Positions 54,834-63,795 of a DNA stretch of 64,000 nt are shown here, in pieces. Made by a program: the position numbers and the translations under genes. Numbering within the stretch: position 1 is the stretch's first letter; the number at the start of each line of letters is the position of its first letter. Under the pieces are notes generated by a model that had not been told where the DNA came from, did no database searches, and worked only from the letters and a program-made list of their open reading frames with translations. The stretch lies in assembly GCF_027622855.1 (NCBI RefSeq), contig NZ_JAPZVR010000002.1, positions 308,605-372,604 on the forward strand. Reading direction: 5' to 3'. The DNA is from Glycomyces algeriensis (GTDB taxonomy: Bacteria; Actinomycetota; Actinomycetes; Mycobacteriales; Micromonosporaceae).

Positions 54834-55043
54834 GTCTCGATCTCCAGTCCGAATCGACTCGGCCCACCTCGTCGTGGGCCGCCTACAGGCTAGATCCTAT
54901 GGATCTGCGCCGGCATCGTAGGGTTCTCACGCGACACTGGTGTTACACCCGCGTTGCCGAACTGCGGTGCCACCGGCTTTGCCAACTTGGCGGTAGAGTG
55001 ACGTCAAGGAACCATCCCGCACCCACTCTGTGAAGGCAACGCC

Positions 55044-55655
55044 ATGGAAGCCGTCATCATCCTGCTGCTCATCGCCGCCGTCGTGTTCGGCGGCTGGTGG
55101 TTGTGGCGCAGGAACTCCCGCAAGAACGAGCCCGTCCCGCCGCGGCCCCCGGCCGACCCGTTCGCGGACGCCGACACCGACGTGCTGCGCGGCGACCCGC
55201 TGCGGCTCAAGGCCGCCGACCTGGTCGAGCTGTACGGCAAGACCCTCGCCGTGCGCGGCACCCTGCGCCTCTCGGAGGGCGACTACCAGTGGGCCGAGCA
55301 CTTCCTCGACACCGGCACCGGTGTGCGGCGCTGGCTGTCGGTCGAGGCCGACCCGGACGTGGAGATGGTGCTGTGGGAGGAGGTCACCGACACCGACCTG
55401 CAGCCCGGCGCGCGTGAACTCAGTCACGAAGGCGTCTCGTTCAAGTCGGACGAGAAGGGCAAGGCGAGGTACGTGAGCGAGGCGACGACGGGCCTGGCCC
55501 CGGCCGGTACGCTGCGCTACCACGACTACGCGGGCCCCGAGGGCCAGAAGCTGTCGTTCGAGGCGTTCGGCGACGACGCCAAGTGGGAGGTGGCGAAGGG
55601 GCTTACCCTGGACCGCAACCAGGTCACGATCTACCACCAGAGCGACGAGGCCTGA
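55044..55655 (+). CDS. DUF4178 protein, membrane-anchored
   Basis: 203 aa. One N-terminal membrane helix (residues 3-21), then a soluble beta-rich DUF4178 domain (about 60-200): VRGTLRLSEGDYQWAEHFLD, RRWLSVEADPDVEMVLWEE and KWEVAKGL. First gene of a five-to-six-gene cluster on the plus strand. DUF4178 proteins recur with DUF350 and polyamine-synthase-like genes. Function unknown. Confidence 0.85.
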   Translation: MEAVIILLLIAAVVFGGWWLWRRNSRKNEPVPPRPPADPFADADTDVLRGDPLRLKAADLVELYGKTLAVRGTLRLSEGDYQWAEHFLDTGTGVRRWLSVEADPDVEMVLWEEVTDTDLQPGARELSHEGVSFKSDEKGKARYVSEATTGLAPAGTLRYHDYAGPEGQKLSFEAFGDDAKWEVAKGLTLDRNQVTIYHQSDEA

Positions 55656-55704
55656 GCCCCGTTCCCCCGCGATCCCCCGCTCGCCTTCCCCACTGGAGCA
55701 CACG

Positions 55705-56214
55705 CTGATAGCGCATATCGAGGTGCCGTTCGTCGACGTCTCGGCGGCCTCGCTCACCTTCCGGCCCGACGCCCCGTCGATGCCGGTCCTCGACCTGCTC
55801 GAACGCGACGCCGGGCCGCTGCGGCTCTCGCTGCGGCTGCTCGGCGCGAGCCACCAGGCGGTCGTCGCGACCCCTGACGGGCTCCTCTCGGAGACCCTCG
55901 CGTACCGGTCCGACTTCGGGCCGGACCTGCCCGAGGCGTTCAGCCAGCGGGTCGGCTCGTGGCGGCACCGCTACGAGTGCAAGGTCGAGAAGCTCACGGT
56001 TCCCGAACTGCGGCAGCGGGTCCGGGCCCTGCGCGACCGCGCCTTGCTGCGCACCGGCGAACCGGACCTGCTCGTGGGCGTGTTCGGGGAGGACCTGGAC
56101 GCGCTCACGGCCCTGGAGGTCACCGGGACGGCGCCGCTCTCATGGCGGACCGTCCACACCTACCCGCAGTACGGCGAAGTCGTGACCACCCAGAGCATGG
56201 TCGTACCGACGTAG
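55705..56214 (+). CDS. DUF2617 protein (probable CTG start)
   Basis: 169 aa if it begins at CTG 55705. A GGAG ribosome site lies six bases before this CTG, and the resulting N-terminus LIAHIEVPFVDVSAASLTF has the register expected for the family, whereas the first conventional start (GTG 55723) has no ribosome site and loses six residues. The domain includes LRLLGASHQAVV and WRHRYECKVEKL. Function unknown; co-transcribed with the other cluster genes. Confidence 0.8.
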   Translation: MIAHIEVPFVDVSAASLTFRPDAPSMPVLDLLERDAGPLRLSLRLLGASHQAVVATPDGLLSETLAYRSDFGPDLPEAFSQRVGSWRHRYECKVEKLTVPELRQRVRALRDRALLRTGEPDLLVGVFGEDLDALTALEVTGTAPLSWRTVHTYPQYGEVVTTQSMVVPT

Positions 56215-56271
56215 TCGCCGTGCGCCCGTAAGCTGAACCGACTCCCCGACAGGACGACCCGAGGACCACCG

Positions 56272-56736
56272 ATGAGCAATCCGCACCCGCCCCCTCCGCC
56301 GCCCGCCACCCGCGGCCTCAACTGGAAGCACTGGACGGCGATCATCGTCGTCATCGCCCTGTGCTGCGGCGGGGTCTTCCTGATGAACTCGAACTTCTCG
56401 AACCCGACGAACACGATCCGCGACCACTACACGCGGGCCGCGAACCTCGACGAGGGCGGCGGCAGGGCGTACACGTCGCCCAACTCCCCCGCGACCGTGG
56501 CCGACCAGATCGACGACGACGCCGAGGCGCGCTCGGAGCGGTCCTCCGGCGGCACGTACTACCTGCAGTACTCCAAGCACATCGTGGCCGTCTCGCCCTA
56601 CAACGGCGGCTCGAAGATCCTGCTGCACGACTACCGCAGCGGCTACAACCACTACTCCTCCGTGTTCATCCTGTGGGGATGGTCGTCCTCACCCCCCTCG
56701 CCGTTCCGCGGCGGCGGCCCCGGCTCCGGCAAGTAG
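56272..56736 (+). CDS. DUF4247 membrane protein
   Basis: 154 aa. A Pro-rich N-terminus (HPPPPPPATRG) precedes one membrane helix (about 21-40). The extracytoplasmic part has TYYLQYSKHIVAVSPYNGGS and a conserved end FRGGGPGSGK. Matches DUF4247. Probably faces outside the membrane. Function unknown. Confidence 0.85.
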   Translation: MSNPHPPPPPPATRGLNWKHWTAIIVVIALCCGGVFLMNSNFSNPTNTIRDHYTRAANLDEGGGRAYTSPNSPATVADQIDDDAEARSERSSGGTYYLQYSKHIVAVSPYNGGSKILLHDYRSGYNHYSSVFILWGWSSSPPSPFRGGGPGSGK

Positions 56737-56772
56737 CGCGAACCCAACCCAGACAAGGAAAGGCAATCCAAC

Positions 56773-57219
56773 ATGCTCGCACAGGTTGAAAGTCAACTGG
56801 GAGGGTTCGGGGGCGACGTCGTCGGCGCACTCGCCTACAGCGTCATCGGCATCGTGCTGATGGTGCTCGGGTTCTTCATCGTCGACTGGCTCACCCCCGG
56901 CAAGCTCGGCGAACTGATCTGGACCCAGCGCAACCGCAACGCCGCACTCCTGCTCTCCTCCAACCTGGTCGGCGTCGGGCTCATCGTCGTCGGCGCGATC
57001 TGGGCCTCTGAGGGGAACCTGATCGGGGGCATCATCTCGACGTTCGTGTTCGGCGTGATCGGCCTCGGCGCGATGGCCGTCGCGTTCCTCATCCTCGACG
57101 TGATCACCCCCGGGAAGCTCGGCGCGCTCGTCGTCGACGAGGAACCGCACCCGGCCGTGTGGGTCAGCTCGGCGATGCACCTCGCCCTCGGCGGGGTCAT
57201 CGCCATGGCGCTCTCGTAA
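56773..57219 (+). CDS. DUF350 membrane protein
   Basis: 148 aa with four hydrophobic helices and two internal pseudo-repeats, each ending in a D-x-(L/I)-TPGKLG motif (DWLTPGKLGELI and DVITPGKLGALV). This repeat pattern is the DUF350 hallmark. In other bacteria DUF350 genes lie with polyamine-conjugation genes and PspA relatives. Function unknown. Confidence 0.88.
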   Translation: MLAQVESQLGGFGGDVVGALAYSVIGIVLMVLGFFIVDWLTPGKLGELIWTQRNRNAALLLSSNLVGVGLIVVGAIWASEGNLIGGIISTFVFGVIGLGAMAVAFLILDVITPGKLGALVVDEEPHPAVWVSSAMHLALGGVIAMALS

Positions 57220-57231
57220 TGCCGGTGCGTC

Positions 57232-58809
57232 TTGACCGCTGAGGCCGCCCCTCGAACCGTGATGCCGGCGCGCCGGGTTCGCCTGGCGCGCTTCGGTCTG
57301 CTCGCCACCGCCTTCGCGGTCTCGGCGTGCGGGCTCGTGTACGAACTGGCGCTCATCACCCTGGGCGCCTACCTGGTCGGGAACACCGCGAAGCAGGCGT
57401 CGATCGTCCTGGCCGTCATGGTGTTCGCGATGGGGCTCGGCGCGCTGGCGGCGAAGCCGCTGCGCCGCTGGCCCGCGCTGGCGTTCGCCGCGGTCGAGCT
57501 CGCCCTCGCGCTGCTGGGCGGCTTCAGCGTCATGCTGCTGTACGCGGCGTTCTCCTGGACCGACCTGTACAGCCTGCCGCTCGTGCTCGTGGCGGCCGCG
57601 ATCGGGCTCCTGATCGGCGCGGAGATCCCGCTGCTCATGGAGCTCCTGCAGCGCATCCGGGAGCAGGCCGCGGGCGCGGCCGTCGCGGACCTCAACGCCG
57701 CGGACTACCTGGGCGGGCTCATCGGCGGCCTGGCGTTCCCGTTCATCCTGCTGCCGTTCTTCGGGCAGATCCAGGGCGCGCTCCTCGTCGGCGCCGTCAA
57801 CGCGGTCGCCGGGGTCCTGCTGGTGTGGATCCTGTTCCGCCACGACCTCGCGAAGGCCGCGAAGCAGCTGCTCACCGTCGTCGCGGCGCTCACGGCGGTG
57901 CTCCTGGTGGCCGCGTTCGCGTACACCGGGAAGTTCGAGACCGCGGCCCGGCAGGCCCTGTACGCGGCCCCGATCGTCTACAGCGAGGACAGCCAGTACC
58001 AGCAGATCGTCATGACCGAGGCCGCCTCGCCGTTCGGCGAGCAGGACCTGCGGCTCTACCTCAACGGCGACCTGCAGTTCTCCTCAGTGGACGAATACCG
58101 GTACCATGAGGCGCTCGTCCACCCGGCCATGAACGGCCCCCACGAGAACGTCCTGGTCCTCGGCGGCGGCGACGGCCTCGCCGTGCGCGAGATCCTCCGC
58201 TACCCCGACGTCGCCACGGTGACCCTGGTCGACCTCGACGGGGCCGTCACCGACCTCGCCCGCGAGTTCGACGACCTGGTGGCGCTCAACGAGAACGCCA
58301 TGAACGACCCCAAGGTCGAGGTCGTCAACGCGGACGCGTTCACCTGGCTGCGCGAGCAACACGGCACCTGGGACACGATCATCGTCGACATGCCCGACCC
58401 CGACGCGACCGAGACCGCGAAGCTCTACTCCGTCGAGTTCTACGGCCTCGCCACCGACCACCTCGCCGAGGCCGGCCGGATGGTCGTCCAGGCCGGCTCC
58501 CCGTACTTCGCGCCGAAGACGTTCTGGACCATCGCCTCGACCCTCGAGGCGGCCGGCCACGCGCCCGCCCCGTACTGGGTGTCCGTGCCCAGCTTCGGCG
58601 ACTGGGGCTACATGCTCGTCCAGGCCGGCGGCGACGTTCCCGACCTCGGCCTCGACACGTCGATCGGCCCGTTCCAGTCCCTCACGCCCGAACTCATCGA
58701 AGCCGCGCAGGTGTTCCCGCCCGACCGCGACCGCATGGACATGGAGCCCTCCACGCTCATGCGCCCGGTGATCCTCGACCGGGTCGAATCCGAGTGGAAC
58801 AACTACTGA
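57232..58809 (+). CDS. membrane-bound spermidine-synthase-like protein
   Basis: 525 aa. The N-terminal half has about seven transmembrane helices (residues 20-240: CGLVYELALITLGAYLVGN). The C-terminal half is a polyamine aminopropyltransferase fold: LNGDLQFSSVDEYRYHEALV, VLVLGGGDGLAVREIL, LVDLDGAV, NADAFTWL and IIVDMPDPD. The catalytic aspartate-containing DMPDPD replaces the usual DSSDP. Start uncertain: TTG 57232, or GTG-ATG at 57259/57262. Last of the DUF4178-DUF2617-DUF4247-DUF350 cluster. True substrate unknown. Confidence 0.85.
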   Translation: MTAEAAPRTVMPARRVRLARFGLLATAFAVSACGLVYELALITLGAYLVGNTAKQASIVLAVMVFAMGLGALAAKPLRRWPALAFAAVELALALLGGFSVMLLYAAFSWTDLYSLPLVLVAAAIGLLIGAEIPLLMELLQRIREQAAGAAVADLNAADYLGGLIGGLAFPFILLPFFGQIQGALLVGAVNAVAGVLLVWILFRHDLAKAAKQLLTVVAALTAVLLVAAFAYTGKFETAARQALYAAPIVYSEDSQYQQIVMTEAASPFGEQDLRLYLNGDLQFSSVDEYRYHEALVHPAMNGPHENVLVLGGGDGLAVREILRYPDVATVTLVDLDGAVTDLAREFDDLVALNENAMNDPKVEVVNADAFTWLREQHGTWDTIIVDMPDPDATETAKLYSVEFYGLATDHLAEAGRMVVQAGSPYFAPKTFWTIASTLEAAGHAPAPYWVSVPSFGDWGYMLVQAGGDVPDLGLDTSIGPFQSLTPELIEAAQVFPPDRDRMDMEPSTLMRPVILDRVESEWNNY

Positions 58810-58859
58810 GGTAGCCTGGCGGCCTTGCCCCTGCCCTTACTCCCAGCACAGGAAACAAC

Positions 58860-59270
58860 ATGTCGCAACAACCGAACCCCTACCTCCTCACCGTCCGGCT
58901 CGGCACCGCCCAGCGGGTCCTCCTCATCGTCCTCGGCGGCCTGCTGACCCTCCTCGCCGTGTTCGCCCTCACGCTGGGCGGGTTCAGCATCTACCTCATC
59001 CTGGGCCCGCTGTTCCTGCTCATGGGCATCCTCTCGACCACGAACCCGTACCTCCGCTTCGACACCGCCACCGGCGAGCTGGGCCTCTACTCGCCGCTCG
59101 GCTTCAAGTCGCGCACCTACGGCGCCCCCAAGGGCGAGAGCATCTACTACCAGGCGGCCACCGGCAAGATCATGCGCGCGCTGCCGAACGGCACCCACCG
59201 CAAGGTGAGCACCTTCGGCGTCGACCGCAACGAACTCGCCCGCGTCATCGCCGCCCTCCCCCAGGGCTGA
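58860..59270 (+). CDS. small membrane protein
   Basis: 136 aa with two hydrophobic segments (about 20-40 and 43-62) and a soluble C-terminus (RFDTATGELGLYSPLGFKSR, KVSTFGVDRNELARVIAALP) that looks like a small beta domain. It follows the spermidine-synthase-like gene by 50 nt and precedes the terminator, so it is probably in the same operon. Not recognised as a named family. Confidence 0.7.
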   Translation: MSQQPNPYLLTVRLGTAQRVLLIVLGGLLTLLAVFALTLGGFSIYLILGPLFLLMGILSTTNPYLRFDTATGELGLYSPLGFKSRTYGAPKGESIYYQAATGKIMRALPNGTHRKVSTFGVDRNELARVIAALPQG

Positions 59271-59284
59271 ACTACCGCATAGAA

Positions 59285-59318
59285 CGAAAGGCCCGAGCGT
59301 CAGCGCTCGGGCCTTTCG
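59285..59318. terminator. bidirectional terminator hairpin
   Basis: Perfect 15-bp stem (59285-59299 with 59304-59318) with a TCAG loop, ending the plus-strand cluster and the minus-strand Lnt-like gene. Confidence 0.88.
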
Positions 59319-59336
59319 TCAACTGCCGGCAGGGGT

Positions 59337-60800
59337 TCACGCAGCGGCGAGCTCCACCTCCGGCCGATCGCGCTCGCGCTCGGGCCTGCGCTTGGGGAAG
59401 GCGGCGGCGACGCCCGCCAGGAGGATCAGCAGCACGGGGAACAGGAACCAGTTCCCCAACCGCCCGTAGACGGTCGCCACATGACCGGTCGGGACATCGG
59501 CGATCGCGAGCCGCTCGTCCTCCGCGAGGACCTCGCCGGAGGCGTCGCTGACGGTCATCAGGCCGATCTGCCCCGCCCGCACGAGCGAGAACCCCTGCTC
59601 CACACCGCGGGTGACGGCGACACGGCTGTGCCACCATCCGTCCACAGTGAAGTCGAGCGCCGGAGCCAGCACCAGACCGGCGCCCGCGTCCCCATACTCG
59701 CTGATCGTCCCGGCGTGGTCGAGGTCCTTGCAGATCGTCAACGCCCACCGCTCGCCGGCGACGAACGTCGGCCCCGCGTCGGACGCGGTCATCCAATCCT
59801 CCAGGCCCGGGATGAGGTGCTGCTTGTGGTACTCGGCCGGCCCCGCACCGTCGGCGGGGAGCCACACGGCCGCGTTGACCGTGCCCGCGCCTTGGTCGAT
59901 CGCCAGACCGAGCACCAGGTCGATCCCGGACTCGACGGCCAGTGCCGACCAGCGGTCGAGATAAGGGCCGGCCTCCTCGGCGGTGACGTGGAAGATCTTC
60001 TCGGACAGGACGAGCACGTCGATGTCGTCACCGTCCCCGAGGCGGGTGATCTCGGCCCGGTAGTCGGCGAACAGGCGCTCGCCCTTGTCGGTGTCGGTGC
60101 GGATCGAGTCCTCGTCGGTGGGGAGTGCGAGGGCCGCGGCGCGGATCGTCTCGCCCTGGTCGACGGGCCTGGCGAGTCCGAAGGCGAGGGTCGCGGCGAG
60201 ACAGGCGGCCGCGGTGGCGGCGATGCCGATGCGGCCCCGGCGTTCCGCGCCGGGGGCGAGCATCGCCGCGGCCGCGGTCGGGACGGCGGTGAGGAGGAAC
60301 GTCAGGCCCCAGACCCCGGTGACCGACACGAGTTGCAGGACCGCGGGGTGGTCGGCCTGGGTGTAGGCGAAACTCCACCATTCGCCGCCGGCTTCGGCGT
60401 TGATGACCGAGCCGAGGTATTCGACGGCGACGACTCCGGCGGGCATGGCGAGGAACGCGAACCAGTGGCGTCCGCGCCGGACGAGGCCCCGGTAGAGGAG
60501 GGTGACGGCGGTGTAGAGCCCGGTGAAGACGAGCGCGGAGACGATGACGAACGCCGGGGGCATCTCGAGGGAGGCCGCGAGGTAGGCCCAGATGCGGGAG
60601 GTGCCGCCGAGCCAGGCGAGTTCGGCGGCGAGGAGGGCGGTCCAGAAGCCGACGCGCGGGACGACGAGCAGCAGGGGCACGGGCGCGATCCACATGAGCC
60701 AGGAGACGGGGTCGAGGGCGAATCCGAAGGCGTACAGGAGGGCGGTCGCGGCGGCGGCGCCGAGCGCCCAGGGCAGGGGTCGGTCAAGCGAGGATGCCAT
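59337..60800 (-). CDS. apolipoprotein N-acyltransferase-like protein
   Basis: 487 aa. N-terminal membrane region (about six helices to residue 215), then a carbon-nitrogen hydrolase domain with the E-K-C triad E267 (LSEKIFH), K326 (EYHKQHLIPG) and C357 (LTICKDLDH), then a C-terminal helix. This is the Lnt architecture; N-acylation of lipoproteins in actinobacteria is known. The sequence deviates from Lnt (the active-site block is short), so a different amide acyltransferase is possible. It overlaps the TetR gene by 17 nt. Confidence 0.82.
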   Translation of the reverse strand: MASSLDRPLPWALGAAAATALLYAFGFALDPVSWLMWIAPVPLLLVVPRVGFWTALLAAELAWLGGTSRIWAYLAASLEMPPAFVIVSALVFTGLYTAVTLLYRGLVRRGRHWFAFLAMPAGVVAVEYLGSVINAEAGGEWWSFAYTQADHPAVLQLVSVTGVWGLTFLLTAVPTAAAAMLAPGAERRGRIGIAATAAACLAATLAFGLARPVDQGETIRAAALALPTDEDSIRTDTDKGERLFADYRAEITRLGDGDDIDVLVLSEKIFHVTAEEAGPYLDRWSALAVESGIDLVLGLAIDQGAGTVNAAVWLPADGAGPAEYHKQHLIPGLEDWMTASDAGPTFVAGERWALTICKDLDHAGTISEYGDAGAGLVLAPALDFTVDGWWHSRVAVTRGVEQGFSLVRAGQIGLMTVSDASGEVLAEDERLAIADVPTGHVATVYGRLGNWFLFPVLLILLAGVAAAFPKRRPERERDRPEVELAAA

Positions 60801-61359
60801 TGAGGAGCCTTTCGAGGGAGTCGTGGCACAGGTCGCGGAATCCCTTGTCGTCCAGGGCGATGCGGCCGCCCTGGTAAAGGGCGGCGAGGCCGTAGAGGTT
60901 GGCGGTGAGGGTGAGGCCGACTTTCCAGGAGTCGGCGCTTTCGAGGGTCCCGTCGGCGATGCCGGTGTCGATGATGGCAGTGAGGAGGCCGAACAAGCGG
61001 GAGCGTCCGACGCTGAAGTCGCCGGGGAAGACGCGGGCGCCTTCGCGGGGCTCGATGAACATGAACGCGAACTGGCGGGGGTGGTCGAGGGCGAGGTCGA
61101 CGAGGTCGTCGACGGCGCCGTGGAGGGCTTCGACGGTGTCGGCGGGGACCGTCTTCCGGCTGAGGCGGTCGTGGACGTCGGTGAACATGTCGTCGGCGAC
61201 GCGTTTGAGGAGCGCTTCGCGGTTGGGGAAGTGGCGGTAGACGGCCATGGGCGAGAGGCCGAGGGCGTCGCCGATCTTGCGCATGCTGACCGCGGCGCTG
61301 CCGCCTTCGGTGACCAGTTCCTTGGCCACGTCGGCGATGCGGTCGGAAGTCGAACTCAT
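60784..61359 (-). CDS. TetR-family transcriptional regulator
   Basis: 191 aa. N-terminal HTH: VSMRKIGDALGLSPMAVYRHFPN. C-terminal ligand-binding domain of the TetR_C-type. The ATG at 61359 is used; an ATG at 61374 is also open. It overlaps the Lnt-like gene, which it probably regulates together with itself through the inverted repeat directly before its start. Confidence 0.9.
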   Translation of the reverse strand: MSSTSDRIADVAKELVTEGGSAAVSMRKIGDALGLSPMAVYRHFPNREALLKRVADDMFTDVHDRLSRKTVPADTVEALHGAVDDLVDLALDHPRQFAFMFIEPREGARVFPGDFSVGRSRLFGLLTAIIDTGIADGTLESADSWKVGLTLTANLYGLAALYQGGRIALDDKGFRDLCHDSLERLLNGILA

Positions 61360-61395
61360 GTTTACACCATACACATGCGCGTGTACGCCGTAAAC
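61360..61395. promoter_or_regulatory. probable TetR operator
   Basis: A 36-bp imperfect inverted repeat with half-sites GTTTACNNCNTACACNNG (13 of 18 positions match) directly upstream of the TetR start. Probably autoregulatory. Confidence 0.65.
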
Positions 61396-61438
61396 AACGG
61401 CAGCGTGCGTTCACGCGATCAAGGGGAACAAGCGAAAC

Positions 61439-61466
61439 GGGCCCGAGCGCTGCTGCGCTCGGGCCC
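61439..61466 (-). terminator. terminator after the MFS gene
   Basis: Perfect 12-bp stem (61439-61450 with 61455-61466) with a 4-base loop. On the minus strand it is followed by GTTTCG. It lies 14 nt after the MFS stop. Confidence 0.78.
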
Positions 61467-61480
61467 GGTCCTGTCTGGAA

Positions 61481-63052
61481 CTACTTCGCGCCGAGGACGG
61501 TCTCCTCGCCGACGACGATCTCCTCCATGAGGTCCACCGTCTCCCGCAGCTTCACGGGCGTGAGGAACAGGGCCGCGATGAACCCGACCGCCGCGATGCA
61601 GGCCGAGATCAGGAACAGGTGCCCCGTCGCGTCCCCGTACGAGGCGCGGACGATCTCCGCGACCGGCTCGGGCATCGCGTCCAGGTCCAGCGTCGACCCG
61701 CCGAGGCTCCCGCTCGCGTCGATGCCCAGGGCCGCGAGGCCCGAGGCGATCTTGTCGGCGACCTGGTTGGCCAGGACCGCGCCCAGGACCGAGACGCCGA
61801 TCGTGCCGCCCAGGGACCGGAAGAACGCGATCGCGCCCGAGGCCGCCCCGAGCTCGCGCAGCGGCACCGAGTTCTGGACCACCAGCACGAGGTTCTGCAT
61901 GGCCATGCCGACACCGGTGCCCACCAGGAACATGCCCACGCCCATGAACACCAGGGAGGTCGTGTGGTCGATCGTCGCCAGCATCGCGAAACCGCCGGTC
62001 AGGACCAGCGCGCCGGTCACGATGTACGGCTTGACCTTCCCGGAGTTGGACACCATCCGCCCCGCCACCGCGGAGGAGACCATCACGCCGCACATCATCG
62101 GGATCGTCAGCAGGCCGGCCTCGGTCGGCGAGAAGCCGCGGGCGATCTGGAAGTACTGGCCGAGGAAGACCGCGCCGCCGAACATGGCCATGCCCACCGC
62201 GAGACTGGCGACGACCGCGAGCGCGGGGTCGCGGCGCTTGATGACGTGCAGCGGCACGACCGGTTCCTTGACCTTGGTCTCCACGACGGTGGCCCCGCCG
62301 AGCAGCACGACCGAACCGGCGACCATGAGCCCGGTCTGCCAGGAGATCCAGTCGAAGTCGTTGCCCACGAAGGTGACCCAGAGCAGCAGCAGGCTGACGC
62401 CCGCGGCGATGAGGGTCGCGCCGAGGTAGTCGATCTTGGTGTCGGGCTTCTTGGTCTCGGTCAGGTGCAGGGTCCGCTGGAGCATCAGGAACGCGATGAC
62501 CGTGATCGGGACGGCCAGGAAGAAGCACCACTGCCAGCCGAGCCAGTCGGTGTCGGTGATCGCGCCGCCGAGCAGCGGACCGCCCACCGTCGACACGGCC
62601 ATGACCGCGCCGAGGTAGCCGTTGTACCGGCCGCGCTCCTTCGGGCTGACCATCGCGCCGATGATCACCTGCACGAGCACCTGCAGCGCGCCCATGCCGA
62701 GGCCCTGGACCGCGCGCAGGGCGATGAGCTGCCCGGTGTTCTCCACGAGCCCGCACGCGAGCGAGGCCAGCGCGAAGATGACGATGGCGATCTGGAGCAG
62801 GCGCTTCTTGTCGAACAGGTCGGCGAGCTTGCCCCAGATGGGCGTCGAGGCGGTGCTGGCCAGGAGTGTCGCGGTGACGACCCAGGTGTACTGGGACTGC
62901 GTGCCCTCGAGGTCGCCGACGATCTGCGGGAGCGCGACGGAGACGACAGTGGACGAGACCATCGCGGCGAACAGGACCATGAGCAGGCCGGACAGGGCCC
63001 GCATGATCTCGCGGTGGGTCATCGGCGCGGGAGCGGCGGTTGCGGCGGTCAA
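61481..63052 (-). CDS. MFS drug:H+ antiporter, DHA2 family
   Basis: 523 aa with 14 predicted helices. DHA2 motifs: GKLADLFDKKRLLQ (motif A), RAVQGLGMGALQVLVQV and VGGPLLGGAITD (motif C). The TTG start at 63052 has AGGAGG seven bases upstream; the frame remains open to 63130. Probably exports a drug or metabolite. Divergent from a TetR gene whose operator lies between them. Confidence 0.92.
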   Translation of the reverse strand: MTAATAAPAPMTHREIMRALSGLLMVLFAAMVSSTVVSVALPQIVGDLEGTQSQYTWVVTATLLASTASTPIWGKLADLFDKKRLLQIAIVIFALASLACGLVENTGQLIALRAVQGLGMGALQVLVQVIIGAMVSPKERGRYNGYLGAVMAVSTVGGPLLGGAITDTDWLGWQWCFFLAVPITVIAFLMLQRTLHLTETKKPDTKIDYLGATLIAAGVSLLLLWVTFVGNDFDWISWQTGLMVAGSVVLLGGATVVETKVKEPVVPLHVIKRRDPALAVVASLAVGMAMFGGAVFLGQYFQIARGFSPTEAGLLTIPMMCGVMVSSAVAGRMVSNSGKVKPYIVTGALVLTGGFAMLATIDHTTSLVFMGVGMFLVGTGVGMAMQNLVLVVQNSVPLRELGAASGAIAFFRSLGGTIGVSVLGAVLANQVADKIASGLAALGIDASGSLGGSTLDLDAMPEPVAEIVRASYGDATGHLFLISACIAAVGFIAALFLTPVKLRETVDLMEEIVVGEETVLGAK

Positions 63053-63168
63053 GAGACGGCCTCCTAGGGTGTTACTGGAGGAGGGCCGGGGGGTCGTTGG
63101 GGCCCGGCGGCCGGAGACAGGAAGACGCACTGTAGTGAACGCTGCGTCTCTTACATAACGCTAGCATT

Positions 63169-63189
63169 TAGTGAACGCATCGTTCACTA
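63169..63189. promoter_or_regulatory. TetR operator between MFS and TetR genes
   Basis: Perfect 9-bp inverted repeat TAGTGAACG, CAT spacer, CGTTCACTA. A further half-site TAGTGAACG lies at 63133. Its place in the divergent promoter region makes it the likely site of the 63205 regulator. Confidence 0.8.
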
Positions 63190-63204
63190 CTGAAGGGATG
63201 GCCG

Positions 63205-63795
63205 GTGACCGATTCCACAGCGAGCCGCAGACGCGGCGACGACCTCGAACGCGCGATCTTCGAGGCCGCACTGGAGGAGTTGGCCGAGGTCGGGTACGCC
63301 AACCTCCGCATGGAGGCCATCGCCGCCCGCGCCAAAGCCGGCAAAGCGTCCCTCTACAAGCGCTGGCCCGACCGCGCGCACCTCATCAGGGCGGCGGCCC
63401 GGCACAAAGCGACCGAGGTCGACACCCCGTTCGAACCCAGCGGCGACGTCAGGGCCGACATGGAGCGGGTCATGCGCCGCATCACCGAGAACCAGGGCGG
63501 CCCCGCCGGGGAGGCGCTGCGCGGCTGGGTCGGCGAACTGCGCGCCTCGAGCGAGGAGGCCGAGGAGATCCGCGACGCGATCGAGCAGCCCCGCATCCGG
63601 GTCTTCGCCAAGATCTTCGAGATCGGCATCGCGAACGGCACCGTCCGGCCCGAAGCCCTCCACCCCCGCATCGTGAACCTGGCCCCCAGCCTGCTCACCC
63701 AGCACTTCCTCATGAAGGGCCGCCCGGCCACCGAAGCGGTCATCGGCGAGATCCTCGACCAGATCGTGATGCCCCTGATCACCGCCGGCCGATAA
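63205..63795 (+). CDS. TetR-family transcriptional regulator
   Basis: 196 aa. HTH at about 12-58: LERAIFEAALEELAEVGYAN, MEAIAARAKAGKASLYKRWP. C-terminal domain of the TetR_C_16/AcrR-like type. GTG start with AAGGG upstream. Divergently transcribed from the MFS exporter, which it probably represses until a drug or metabolite binds. Confidence 0.92.
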   Translation: MTDSTASRRRGDDLERAIFEAALEELAEVGYANLRMEAIAARAKAGKASLYKRWPDRAHLIRAAARHKATEVDTPFEPSGDVRADMERVMRRITENQGGPAGEALRGWVGELRASSEEAEEIRDAIEQPRIRVFAKIFEIGIANGTVRPEALHPRIVNLAPSLLTQHFLMKGRPATEAVIGEILDQIVMPLITAGR

